In this document: positions 1 to 7,543 of the stretch, piece after piece
Layout of the letters: the number at the start of each line of letters is the position of its first letter
How positions within the stretch are numbered: position 1 is the first letter of the stretch
DNA from: an uncultured Lachnospiraceae bacterium
GTDB taxonomy: Bacteria; Bacillota; Clostridia; Lachnospirales; Lachnospiraceae
DNA: 48,971 bases
NCBI GenBank assembly: GCA_947589125.1
Contig: CANPZZ010000002.1
Coordinates: 1 to 48,971 of the forward strand
Reading direction: 5' to 3'
The notes under the pieces: generated by a model
What the model saw: the letters and a program-made list of their open reading frames with translations, nothing else
Told to the model about the DNA's origin: nothing
Databases searched by the model: none
Position numbers and translations under genes: made by a program

Positions 1-196
1 TTCTCCGTAAATCGCGCCCAGGATGTGCCCCGGCCCCCGCCTGTCCCGCTGTGGTGTCGCGTGAGCGAGGTATCTTGAGATGACTATGCCTCTAACACGC
101 TATAAAAAGTATGAGTTATTCTCGACTGGAATAAAGGCGAATATATATCCCGGTATTCTGCAAATCTGTGTCTGTAACATGCCCGGGTAGCTTGGT
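1..196. other. Left-edge non-coding stretch
   Basis: This stretch lies downstream of the minus-strand amidase gene. I see no convincing gene, RNA or repeat in it, and no hairpin followed by a T-run that would clearly end the amidase transcript. It is cut by the window edge, so an upstream feature may begin outside. Confidence 0.4.
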
Positions 197-1021
197 TTAC
201 TGCTCCTTCAACGCCGCCTTCACATCCTTACGGAACTGCTTCCACGCGTCCTCATTGTCCACGAAATACTTCGGACACCCCTTTCCATTCACATCGTAGT
301 GCCGAATCACGTCCTTCTCATCCAGCTTGAGTTCTCCGCAGAGCCAAGCCGTCAGTTTCACCAGCGAATCATAAGAGGCGTCGGTGAATTTGCCTGTCTC
401 GTCCGGGTGGCAGACCTCGATGGAGACCGTATCAAAATTCCGCGGCGCGTTGGCGTAGGAGATCTCGCTTACCGGAATGCACTGGATGATTTCGCCTTCC
501 AGGCCGACGATGAAATGGCTGGAGGAAGACGTTCCGCCTTTCTCCGGATCCTGGTCAGCCAGATTATCGAAGTACCGCTGGTTGGAATCCGCGGAAGTGT
601 TCGGGTTGCCTATATAGTGCACTACGATATTCTTCACTTCACGCATGGATACGTCCGGACGGGAGAAAATGTTCTTGCGCAGGAGCTTCTGTTCGATCCA
701 GTCCGGTGATTTGATCACTTTCAGATCCACAGTGTAAGGCTTTTCATATCCCCATATGCGGTAGCCGATCCCGACGCCGGCCCCCATTCCGATCAGGAAC
801 AGAAGAACCAGGCACAGAACGGGAAGAATCTTATCCATGGAAGTGCGTTTTCGGCTGCGGGCCCCTGTCCGTGAGATGCCGGAATTGCCGCCTGTTTCCG
901 GTTTGAAGCGCGGACGCTCTGCCTGGGGCCGGGAGATATTCCCGACAGTGTTCTTAACGCCGGTTTCGCTGGCTGCATCCGGCGGGATCCGGTTCATATC
1001 ATTGCTGTATTCGTCCTGCAT
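197..1021 (-). CDS. Membrane-anchored N-acetylmuramoyl-L-alanine amidase (Amidase_2/PGRP fold)
   Basis: The predicted protein has 274 residues. Residues 1-62 are a polar, basic cytoplasmic segment, 64-89 a single hydrophobic transmembrane helix, and about 130-265 an Amidase_2 domain outside the cell. Expected zinc ligands are present: H135 (VVHYIG), H241 (IRHYDV) and C249 (GKGCPKYF). Family members cut the bond between N-acetylmuramic acid and L-alanine of peptidoglycan; a role in growth, division or sporulation is inference. The open frame extends upstream to a GTG at 1114, but only the ATG at 1021 has a good ribosome-binding site (AAAGGAGA, about 8 bp upstream), so I start there. The gene stands alone and is divergent from the aldolase gene. 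Confidence 0.85.
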   Translation of the reverse strand: MQDEYSNDMNRIPPDAASETGVKNTVGNISRPQAERPRFKPETGGNSGISRTGARSRKRTSMDKILPVLCLVLLFLIGMGAGVGIGYRIWGYEKPYTVDLKVIKSPDWIEQKLLRKNIFSRPDVSMREVKNIVVHYIGNPNTSADSNQRYFDNLADQDPEKGGTSSSSHFIVGLEGEIIQCIPVSEISYANAPRNFDTVSIEVCHPDETGKFTDASYDSLVKLTAWLCGELKLDEKDVIRHYDVNGKGCPKYFVDNEDAWKQFRKDVKAALKEQ

Positions 1022-1093
1022 ATCTGCGTCTCCTTTGCTGTTTAAAAGATGAAGCTCCCTCCGTGGGATGCGCACGGTTCGGTCCGGTGTTTT

Positions 1094-1112
1094 GTCCTCG
1101 CTTCGCTCGGAC
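1094..1112. other. Small hairpin with CTCGCTTCGCTC loop
   Basis: GTCC and GGAC flank the 12-mer CTCGCTTCGCTC (1097-1108). The same 12-mer recurs at 25072-25083 in the centre of a large inverted repeat. It lies just upstream of the preferred amidase start, in its probable leader. Function unknown. Confidence 0.35.
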
Positions 1113-1125
1113 ACCGACCCGGCGC

Positions 1126-1151
1126 GGTATAATCTCTGACGAGATTATACC
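1126..1151. promoter_or_regulatory. Perfect 11-bp dyad containing TATAAT on both strands
   Basis: GGTATAATCTC, a TGAC loop, then its exact reverse complement. Each arm carries TATAAT, one per strand. The minus-strand copy (1144-1149) could be the -10 of the amidase gene, with only a poor -35. The dyad could be an operator or a short RNA hairpin. There is no T-run, so it is not a standard terminator. Confidence 0.45.
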
Positions 1152-1236
1152 ATAGTTTCCCTGAAAAACAAAATAGTTTTTGAAATAGGGAAATTGGGCA
1201 ACGTGTTCATAAGTTCAATAATTTGGCATATTTTCC

Positions 1237-1265
1237 TTGTAATTTTGACGAATCACGAGTATACT
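1237..1265 (+). promoter_or_regulatory. Promoter of the aldolase-nagA cluster
   Basis: TTGTAA (1237-1242), a 17-bp spacer, and TATACT (1260-1265) form a good sigma-A type promoter. The start of transcription would be near 1272, giving a leader of about 50 bp before the aldolase ATG. Confidence 0.65.
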
Positions 1266-1324
1266 GAAAGTGTAATGCAATTTGTGGGAATGGCGTTTAA
1301 TTTTAAGAAAATGGAGGTGTTCAT

Positions 1325-2482
1325 ATGCCATTAGTACCAATGAAAGCGATCCTGGATGCGACGGAGAAGTATAATTACGCCCAGGGCGCCTTTAATGTCA
1401 ATGCGGTGTGTCAGGCGAAGGCCGTCATCGAGGTGCATGAAATGTTCCGCTCGGCGGCGATTCTGCAGGGGGCGGATCTGGCCAATGCGTTCATGGGAGG
1501 CCGGACCGATTTCGCGAACGGAACTCTGGAGGATAAGAAGAAAGGCGCTCTTAACATCGCTAACGCGGTGAAGAAGTATGCCACGAACAGTCCGATTCCG
1601 GTGGCGCTGCATCTGGATCACGGCAAGACTTTCGATTCCTGCGCGGCTGCGATCGCGGGCGGATATACGTCCGTCATGATTGACGGTTCCTCGCTCCCGT
1701 TTGAGGAGAACATGGAACTGACCCGCGAGGTAGTTAAGTATGCCCATGAGAGAGGCGTTACCGTAGAAGGCGAACTTGGCGTGCTGGCCGGGGTGGAGGA
1801 TCATGTGTTTGCGGCCACGTCCACATATACGAACCCGCTGGACGCGGTTACATTTTTCAAGAACACAGGCGTGGACGCCCTGGCCATCAGTTACGGCACC
1901 AAGCACGGCGCCAACAAAGGCAAGGACACGGTCATCCGCAAGGAGATCGCGATCGCCACGAAGGAGTGCATGATGCATGAAGGCATCGAGGGAACTCTGG
2001 TAAGCCACGGCTCCTCCACGGTGCCCCAGTATATCGTCAGCGAGATCAACGCCCTTGGCGGCGACATCCACGACGCATACGGCATTAAGAAGGAACAGCT
2101 GAAGGAAGTCTCCAAGCTGGGCATCCGCAAGATCAATGTGGATACGGACATCCGCCTGGCTGTAACCCGTAACCTGCGTGAACTGTTCCGGGATAAACCG
2201 GCTAAACGGGAGAGCGCGAGTATCGGCCCGATCTATGAACTGCTCCTTAAGAATCCGTCCCAGTTTGATCCGCGTGTATTCTTCCCGCCGATCATGGATA
2301 CGGTCATGTACGGCAATGTGCCGGACGATGACGTGGCGCTGGTGGTGGACTGCATCGAGCGCGGCGTCCGCGAGGTGGTCGGCACATTGATCGTGGAATT
2401 TGACAGCGTGGGCAAAGCGCCGCTGATCGAGACGGTATCGCTGGACGAGATGGCGGAGAGGTATCGTAAGAAAGGAATCTGA
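1325..2482 (+). CDS. fba: Class II fructose-bisphosphate aldolase family protein
   Basis: This 385-residue zinc-dependent aldolase would split fructose-1,6-bisphosphate (or a related ketose bisphosphate) into dihydroxyacetone phosphate and glyceraldehyde-3-phosphate in the cytoplasm. Class II hallmarks are visible: LHLDHGKTF (catalytic D98, zinc ligand H99), GELGVLAGVEDH (about 149-160), GTKHGAN (H194), VSHGSS (H228) and KINVDTDIR (about 265). It is longer than the roughly 285-310 residues of GatY/KbaY-type members, mainly through its C-terminal part. The ATG at 1325 follows GGAGGT at good spacing. It heads a six-gene run that ends with nagA. Exact substrate specificity (fructose versus tagatose bisphosphate) cannot be read from the sequence. 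Confidence 0.9.
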   Translation: MPLVPMKAILDATEKYNYAQGAFNVNAVCQAKAVIEVHEMFRSAAILQGADLANAFMGGRTDFANGTLEDKKKGALNIANAVKKYATNSPIPVALHLDHGKTFDSCAAAIAGGYTSVMIDGSSLPFEENMELTREVVKYAHERGVTVEGELGVLAGVEDHVFAATSTYTNPLDAVTFFKNTGVDALAISYGTKHGANKGKDTVIRKEIAIATKECMMHEGIEGTLVSHGSSTVPQYIVSEINALGGDIHDAYGIKKEQLKEVSKLGIRKINVDTDIRLAVTRNLRELFRDKPAKRESASIGPIYELLLKNPSQFDPRVFFPPIMDTVMYGNVPDDDVALVVDCIERGVREVVGTLIVEFDSVGKAPLIETVSLDEMAERYRKKGI

Positions 2483-2507
2483 TCATAATAAATGGACCGG
2501 CCGCGGC

Positions 2508-2680
2508 CTGCCCGGAGAAGACGGAAACTGTGGCTTGGTGAAGAGATTCAGCCGCCGGGGACTGTCCGGAGAAGACGGAGGCTGTGGTTTGGTGAAGAGA
2601 TTCGGCCGCCGGAGACTGTCCGGAGAAGACGGAAGCTGTGGCTTGGTGAAGAGATTCGGCCGCCGGGGACTGTCCGGAAA
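2508..2680. repeat. 54-bp tandem repeat, 3.2 copies, between fba and pfp
   Basis: Copies start at 2508, 2562 and 2616, with a partial copy at 2670. The unit begins CTGTCCGGAGAAGACGG and ends near GGCCGCCGGGGA; copies differ at only a few bases. Because 54 is a multiple of three, frames in both directions stay open and give spurious ORFs. It fills most of the 281-bp gap between the two genes. The unit does not include the fba stop codon. Confidence 0.95.
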
Positions 2681-2763
2681 GAACGACAGACAGGACTCTG
2701 TAAAAGCATCTGCCTTTCGCGGACAGAAAAGGGCGGCTGGAACAAAGAACAGGGGGAATCGAG

Positions 2764-3927
2764 ATGGGTTTCAATATTCTGGTAGCGCACGGCGGCGGTC
2801 CTACCGCTGTGATCAATACGTCCCTGCAGGGCGTGGTGGAGGCTGCCCGCGCGTCGGGCAGGGTGGATAAGATCTATGCGGCCCGGTTCGGCGCGGAGGG
2901 ACTTCTGAAGGGCGATCTGATCGATCTGACGGATGTGCCGGCGGAGGTGATCAGCCGTCTGTCCCATACGCCGGCATCGGCGATCGGCTCCTGCCGCAGG
3001 AAACTGACGGAGGCGGACTATCCGGTGGTCATCGAGATGCTCCGCCGGTTCGATATTCAGGCATTTTTCTATAACGGCGGCAACGATTCCATGGATACCT
3101 GCCATAAGGTGAATGAGCTGGCGCTGAAGGAGGGGCTGGATGTCCGGGTCATCGGAATCCCGAAGACCATGGACAACGATCTGGTGGTGACGGATCACTG
3201 CCCGGGATTCGGCAGCGCGGCCAGATACGCGGCGATCAACGCGGCGGAGCTGGCGCTGGACGCGTCGGGTCTTCCGATCCATGTGGTAGTCATGGAGCTG
3301 ATGGGACGGAACGCGGGCTGGGTCACGGCGGCAAGCGCCATGGCATCCCGGCTGACAGACTGCGAGCAGTTGGTGTATCTGCCGGAGGTGCCCATTGACG
3401 TGGATCAGATGCTGGCGGATATCGAGAAAGGCTATGCGAAGGGCAGGGGGCTTCTGGTAACGGTCAGCGAGGGTGTTCGGGATATCCACGGCAAGCCGCT
3501 TGCGGATACCGGTATTGTGGACGGCTTCGGCCATGTGATCCCCGGCGGCGTGGGCCAGCACATTTCTGATCTGATCGTGCAGAACACAGGCCTGAAATCC
3601 AGGGCGGAGAAGCCGGGACTTCTGGGGCGTACCAGTATTCCCTATGTGTCGCCGTCAGACCGGAGAGAGGCTTATGAAGTAGGAAGCGAAGCCGTGAAGG
3701 CGGCGCTTCGCGGCGAGAGCGGATATATGGTGGCGATCGAGGCCGACAGAAGCGGTGGAAAATATACCAGCAGGACGTTTTTGACGCCGCTTGCGGGCGT
3801 AGCCAACGCGGAGAAGAAATTCCCGATGGAATGGATCATCGACGGCAATCGGATCGCGGACGAATTCTTCGCCTACGCGGATCCGCTGATGGGCGGGGAT
3901 TTCCCGGAATTTGCGCTGCTGCGGTGA
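2764..3927 (+). CDS. pfp: 6-phosphofructokinase, probable PPi-dependent type
   Basis: The 387-residue enzyme would phosphorylate fructose-6-phosphate to the 1,6-bisphosphate. The N-terminal loop AHGGGPTAVIN (8-18), the GGNDS motif (105-109), PKTMDND (133-139) and MGRNAGW are typical of the PFK-A superfamily. In ATP enzymes the key positions are glycine (GGDG and PGTIDND); here they are D108 and K134, the combination known for pyrophosphate-using members. N107 replaces the more usual aspartate. This makes PPi the likely phosphoryl donor and the step potentially reversible. The start has GGGGGA upstream. It lies 281 bp after fba, across the 54-bp repeat, and 34 bp before the isomerase gene. Confidence 0.85.
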   Translation: MGFNILVAHGGGPTAVINTSLQGVVEAARASGRVDKIYAARFGAEGLLKGDLIDLTDVPAEVISRLSHTPASAIGSCRRKLTEADYPVVIEMLRRFDIQAFFYNGGNDSMDTCHKVNELALKEGLDVRVIGIPKTMDNDLVVTDHCPGFGSAARYAAINAAELALDASGLPIHVVVMELMGRNAGWVTAASAMASRLTDCEQLVYLPEVPIDVDQMLADIEKGYAKGRGLLVTVSEGVRDIHGKPLADTGIVDGFGHVIPGGVGQHISDLIVQNTGLKSRAEKPGLLGRTSIPYVSPSDRREAYEVGSEAVKAALRGESGYMVAIEADRSGGKYTSRTFLTPLAGVANAEKKFPMEWIIDGNRIADEFFAYADPLMGGDFPEFALLR

Positions 3928-3961
3928 TCTTTAATACATGAAAGTGAGAGGATGATTCGTT

Positions 3962-4798
3962 ATGAAACATATTTATCTGAACCTGAAACGCTTTGATGTG
4001 CCGGTGGAGCTGGGCGGTGTGAACCGGCTGGCGCCGGTGGCGGACTGGGGAAGGACTGTCGTAGAGTCTACCCAGGAAGGCCTTAAGAAATATGATCCGG
4101 CGCAGGTGGAATTCGTGCAGTTTCTGCCGGAAGCCCATCTGCTTGGAGCGGCCGCGGCGCTTGGCGAAGACAGTCCGGTGATACTGGGCAGCCAGAGCGT
4201 GTTCCGCGAGAATACGGCGGTCGGCGGCAACTTCGGCGCGTTCACGACGAACCGGCCCGCTTCCATTGTGAAGGCATTGGGCTGCGGGGCGACGCTGATC
4301 GGCCACTGCGAGGAGCGCAATGACAAGAAGGGGATCCTGGCGGAAGCCGGAGTTACCGATATGTCCGCGGTGAACCGTCTTCTGAATAAAGAGATCAAGT
4401 GCGCTATTGCCGCAGGACTTAAGGTGGTCTACTGCATCGGCGAGACCAGCGACGAGCAGCCCCAGTGGCAGCAGGTGCTGGGGGAGCAGCTGAAGGCCGG
4501 TCTTGACGGCGTGGACAAGTCTAAAGTCGTCATTGCCTATGAGCCGGTCTGGAGCATCGGCCCCGGCAAGACCCCGGCGGGGAAGGACTATATTACGATG
4601 ATCGCCTGTTTCGTGAAGGAGCAGACCGGAGGTATGGACGTGGTCTACGGCGGCGGTCTGAAATCCGATAACGCGGCGATGCTTGCGTCCATCGAGGAGA
4701 TCGACGGCGGTCTGATCGCGCTGACCAGGTTTACCGGCGAGATCGGCTTCTACCCGGATGAATATCTGGAGATCATCCGGCTGTATCTTGGAAAGTAA
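3962..4798 (+). CDS. tpiA: Triosephosphate isomerase (divergent paralogue)
   Basis: This 278-residue TIM-barrel protein would interconvert dihydroxyacetone phosphate and glyceraldehyde-3-phosphate. Active-site positions are in place: K9 (LNLKRF, replacing the usual NWKMN), H115 (IGHCEER, for GHSERR) and E194 (AYEPVWSIGPGKTP). The phosphate loop reads YGGGLKSDNA instead of YGGSVKPENA, and the C-terminal GGASL loop is replaced by ALTRFTGE. It is about 25 residues longer than usual. Such changes suggest a paralogue dedicated to this cluster rather than the main glycolytic enzyme, which is inference. GAGAGGA lies 8 bp before the ATG. Confidence 0.8.
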   Translation: MKHIYLNLKRFDVPVELGGVNRLAPVADWGRTVVESTQEGLKKYDPAQVEFVQFLPEAHLLGAAAALGEDSPVILGSQSVFRENTAVGGNFGAFTTNRPASIVKALGCGATLIGHCEERNDKKGILAEAGVTDMSAVNRLLNKEIKCAIAAGLKVVYCIGETSDEQPQWQQVLGEQLKAGLDGVDKSKVVIAYEPVWSIGPGKTPAGKDYITMIACFVKEQTGGMDVVYGGGLKSDNAAMLASIEEIDGGLIALTRFTGEIGFYPDEYLEIIRLYLGK

Positions 4799-4814
4799 TA
4801 TGAGGCTTTGTGCC

Positions 4815-4842
4815 GTGCCGTCCAGCGGAAGTTGGACGGCAC
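4815..4842. other. 10-bp perfect hairpin between tpiA and the larA-like gene
   Basis: GTGCCGTCCA and TGGACGGCAC pair around an 8-base loop, extendable by one C-G pair outside. No T-run follows, so it is unlikely to be an intrinsic terminator. It could be a processing or mRNA-stability element within the operon. Confidence 0.6.
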
Positions 4843-4846
4843 GACA

Positions 4847-4928
4847 GCGCATGAGATCACGCCCGGATTATGTGGGCGAAGGTATGAATGCCGTGGTCGC
4901 CGGACGGCGCGGCGCATGAGATCACGCC
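4847..4928. repeat. 17-bp direct repeat, 65 bp apart
   Basis: GCGCATGAGATCACGCC occurs at 4847-4863 and again at 4912-4928, just before the larA-like ribosome-binding site. Similar GACGGC-rich sequence precedes both copies, so this looks like a decayed tandem duplication in the leader. Confidence 0.8.
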
Positions 4929-4965
4929 AGTATGCGAGAATGAAAATGAAGGAGAGATAAACAAG

Positions 4966-6459
4966 ATGAAACTGGATTTTGAGTATGGAAATGGTTTTAT
5001 GACCGCGGAACTTCCGGATACCACCGACGTATTTATTCCCGGTGAGACGGTTCCGGATCCGCCCTGTCTGCCCCAGGACTGGGACAGCCTGTATGCGGCT
5101 ACCCTTGACAGCATCCGCCATCCCATCGGCATGCCGACCCTGACGGAACTGGCAAAGCCCGGCGATAAAGTAGTCATCGTGATCCCGGATATCGTCAAGG
5201 GCGGCAACCAGCCTACCTCCCACCGCAAGGTGGCGATCCGTGCCTGCTTAGACGAGCTTTACAGCGTGGGCGTCGAGAAGAAGGACATCCTTCTTCTGTT
5301 CTCCAACGGCCTTCATCCCAGGGCTACGGTGCCGGAGATGCGGACGATCCTCGGCGAGCAGTTATTTAATGAATTCTATCCCAGCGGGCAGATCACCAGC
5401 CACGACAGTGAAGATTACGATCATCTGGTGGATCTGGGCTATACGGAGGAAGGCGACCATGTGATCATGAACAAATACGTCTTCGACGCGGACATTCCGA
5501 TCCTGATCGGCCATACCCAGGGCAATCCCTACGGCGGCTATTCCGGCGGCTACAAGCACTGCGCTACCGGCATCAGCCACTGGAGAAGCATCGCGACCCA
5601 TCATGTGCCGGATGTGATGCATAAGCCGGATTTCGTGCCGGTATCTACCTCCAGCGTCATGCGCCACAAATTCGACCGCCACGGCATGTTCATGGAAGAA
5701 AAGATGGGGAAGAAATTCTTCTGTTGCGACGCGGTTTTGGATACCAAATCCCGCCAGATCGAGATCAATTCCGGCTACGCCGCCGAGATGCAGCCGATCA
5801 GCTGGAAGACGGCGGACAAGCGCACCTACGTTCACTGGGCGGAGAAGAAATACGATGTGGTGGTCTTCGGTATGCCGACCAATTTCCACTACGGTGCCGG
5901 CATGGGAACGAACCCGATCCAGATGATGCAGGCATTGTCAGCACAGGTCATCCGGCATAAAAGAGTGCTGGCGGATCACTGCGTGTTTATCGTGCCGAGC
6001 ATCTGCGACGGCTGGTTCCACGATGAGAGGTGGCCTTACCTGCGGGAGCTTTACGAGATGTTCCAGCATGATTCCATGAACATCCTGCCGGATATGAACC
6101 GCTACGGCGAGTATTTCGCGACCAATGAAGAATATATCCGCAAATATCGTTTCGCCAACGCGTTCCATCCGTTCCACGGCTTCTCGATGATGAGCTGCGG
6201 CCATCTGGCGGAGGAGCACACCAGCGCCATCTATATCGTGGGCGCAAGGGAGCCGGGCATTGCCAGAAGCATGGGGCTTAAGACCAGGGCTACCGTGGAG
6301 GAAGCGCTGGCGGACGCGATGAAGAAGTATGTGGGTCCGAACCCGAATATCCTGGCGCTGCCTAAGACGTTCACGACGGCGGCGGTTCATCTGTGCATGA
6401 AGGATCCGGCGGAGAACAGCCATACCAGAGACGGACAGGACCATCCCTGCTGCGGATGA
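4966..6459 (+). CDS. LarA-like nickel-pincer nucleotide racemase/epimerase family protein (DUF2088)
   Basis: The 497-residue protein aligns by motif with LarA lactate racemase, whose nickel-pincer cofactor catalyses hydride-transfer racemisation of 2-hydroxy acids. H117 (NGLHPRAT) matches catalytic H108, K197 (SGGYKHCATG) matches the cofactor-tethering K184, and H213 (IATHH) matches nickel ligand H200; the 16-residue spacing is preserved. The position equivalent to catalytic H174 (10 before the lysine) is N187, while a histidine lies at 183 (IGHTQGNPYGG). Substrate is therefore not lactate with any certainty; a sugar acid is a guess from context. No larB, larC or larE is in the window. An upstream ATG at 4888 has no ribosome-binding site; GAAGGAGAG precedes the ATG at 4966. 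Confidence 0.8.
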   Translation: MKLDFEYGNGFMTAELPDTTDVFIPGETVPDPPCLPQDWDSLYAATLDSIRHPIGMPTLTELAKPGDKVVIVIPDIVKGGNQPTSHRKVAIRACLDELYSVGVEKKDILLLFSNGLHPRATVPEMRTILGEQLFNEFYPSGQITSHDSEDYDHLVDLGYTEEGDHVIMNKYVFDADIPILIGHTQGNPYGGYSGGYKHCATGISHWRSIATHHVPDVMHKPDFVPVSTSSVMRHKFDRHGMFMEEKMGKKFFCCDAVLDTKSRQIEINSGYAAEMQPISWKTADKRTYVHWAEKKYDVVVFGMPTNFHYGAGMGTNPIQMMQALSAQVIRHKRVLADHCVFIVPSICDGWFHDERWPYLRELYEMFQHDSMNILPDMNRYGEYFATNEEYIRKYRFANAFHPFHGFSMMSCGHLAEEHTSAIYIVGAREPGIARSMGLKTRATVEEALADAMKKYVGPNPNILALPKTFTTAAVHLCMKDPAENSHTRDGQDHPCCG

Positions 6460-6486
6460 GAACTTATGGAGGGAACGGAAACGATT

Positions 6487-7308
6487 ATGAAGCATGATTA
6501 TTACTACTATACAAAGGACCAGCTTCTGGCGGCGCCGAAGATCCCGGTAGAGGTCATGGCGGATAACGCCGCCGTGTTTTCAGCCATCGCCAGGGAAATG
6601 GCGGACGAGATCATCCGCAAAAACACTCTGGGCGAGCGGACGGTATTTATTTGCCCGGTGGGGCCTGTGGGCCAGTATCCGTATTTTGTGGATATCGTGA
6701 ACCGGGAAAGGATCAGCCTTAAGAACGTCTGGTTCATCAACATGGACGAGTATCTGACCGATGCGAAGGAGTGGATCGACGCGTCCGAGAAGCTGAGTTT
6801 TCGCGGTTTTATGAACCGGACGGTCTACACGAAAGTCGATCCGGAGCTGGTAATGCCGGCTGAGCAGCGCATTTTTCCGGATCCGAAGGATGTGGAAAAT
6901 GTACCCCGGATGATCGAGAAGCTGGGCGGCGTGGATATCTGCTTCGGCGGCATCGGCATTAACGGTCATCTGGCGTTTAACGAAGCGCAGGACGAACTGA
7001 CGCCGAAGCAGTTCAAGGCGCTGAAGACGCGGGTGCTGACGATCAGCAGGGAGACCCGGACCGCCAATGCCATCGGCGACTTGAACGGCGCTTTGGACGA
7101 TATGCCCCATTACTGTGTGACCATCGGCATGAACGAGATCTACCATGCGAAGAAGATCCGTCTGGGATGCTTCCGCGACTGGCACAGAAGTGTGGTCCGG
7201 CACGCGGTGTACGGCGAGGTATCGGCGCATTTCCCGGTGACGCTTCTGCAGGAGCATCCGGATGCGTTGATCCGGATCACGGAATTTGTGGCGGAGCTGC
7301 CGGAATGA
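6487..7308 (+). CDS. nagB: Glucosamine-6-phosphate deaminase-like protein (divergent NagB family)
   Basis: This 273-residue NagB/RpiA-fold protein would convert glucosamine-6-phosphate to fructose-6-phosphate and ammonia. D87 (NMDEYL), N159, H161 and E166 (GINGHLAFNE) occupy the active-site positions. It is divergent: the usual ATGSTP phosphate loop reads PVGPVGQYP (58-66), the PG after FNE is missing, and the VEGPVT region reads YGEVSAHFPVT. A different aldose or amino-sugar phosphate is possible. The ATG at 6466 lies within the GGAGGGA ribosome-binding site, so translation most likely starts at 6487. It is 27 bp after the LarA-like gene. Its last 65 bases are the first copy of an 88-bp repeat. 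Confidence 0.75.
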   Translation: MKHDYYYYTKDQLLAAPKIPVEVMADNAAVFSAIAREMADEIIRKNTLGERTVFICPVGPVGQYPYFVDIVNRERISLKNVWFINMDEYLTDAKEWIDASEKLSFRGFMNRTVYTKVDPELVMPAEQRIFPDPKDVENVPRMIEKLGGVDICFGGIGINGHLAFNEAQDELTPKQFKALKTRVLTISRETRTANAIGDLNGALDDMPHYCVTIGMNEIYHAKKIRLGCFRDWHRSVVRHAVYGEVSAHFPVTLLQEHPDALIRITEFVAELPE

Positions 7309-7507
7309 ATTGCTGAGAAGGCGGAAGAAAGTTCTGCAGGCTCATCCGGATGCGTTGGTCCGGATCACGGAATTTGTGGTAGGACTGCCGGAATGAACTG
7401 TTGAGAAGGCGGCGGAAAGTTTTGCAGGCTCATCCGGATGCGTTAATCCGGATCACGGAATTTGTGGCGGGACTGCCGGAATGAATTGCCGAGAAGGCAG
7501 AGGAAGG
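7244..7507. repeat. 88-bp tandem repeat, 3 copies, including the nagB stop codon
   Basis: Copies begin at 7244, 7332 and 7420. The first is the 3' end of nagB plus 23 bp beyond the stop. The downstream copies still spell near-identical peptides, HPDALVRITEFVVGLPE and HPDALIRITEFVAGLPE, each ending in TGA. As 88 is not a multiple of three, these are non-coding echoes of the gene end. The array fills the gap before nagA. Confidence 0.95.
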
Positions 7508-7543
7508 GCGTATGCCGCATACAGCGGCATATAAAGGAGAGAA

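Noticed and set aside
2492-2785. 97-codon frame across the 54-bp array
   Set aside because: No ribosome-binding site, composed of the repeat, and it runs into pfp in another frame. It is open only because the 54-bp unit lacks stops in that frame.
4815-4842. Intrinsic terminator between tpiA and the larA-like gene
   Set aside because: The stem is good but no T-run follows, and the genes around it look like one operon.
7332-7507. Second and third nagB ends as coding fragments or pseudogenes
   Set aside because: They are only the last 65 bases of the gene in an 88-bp tandem unit, without starts; best described as a repeat.
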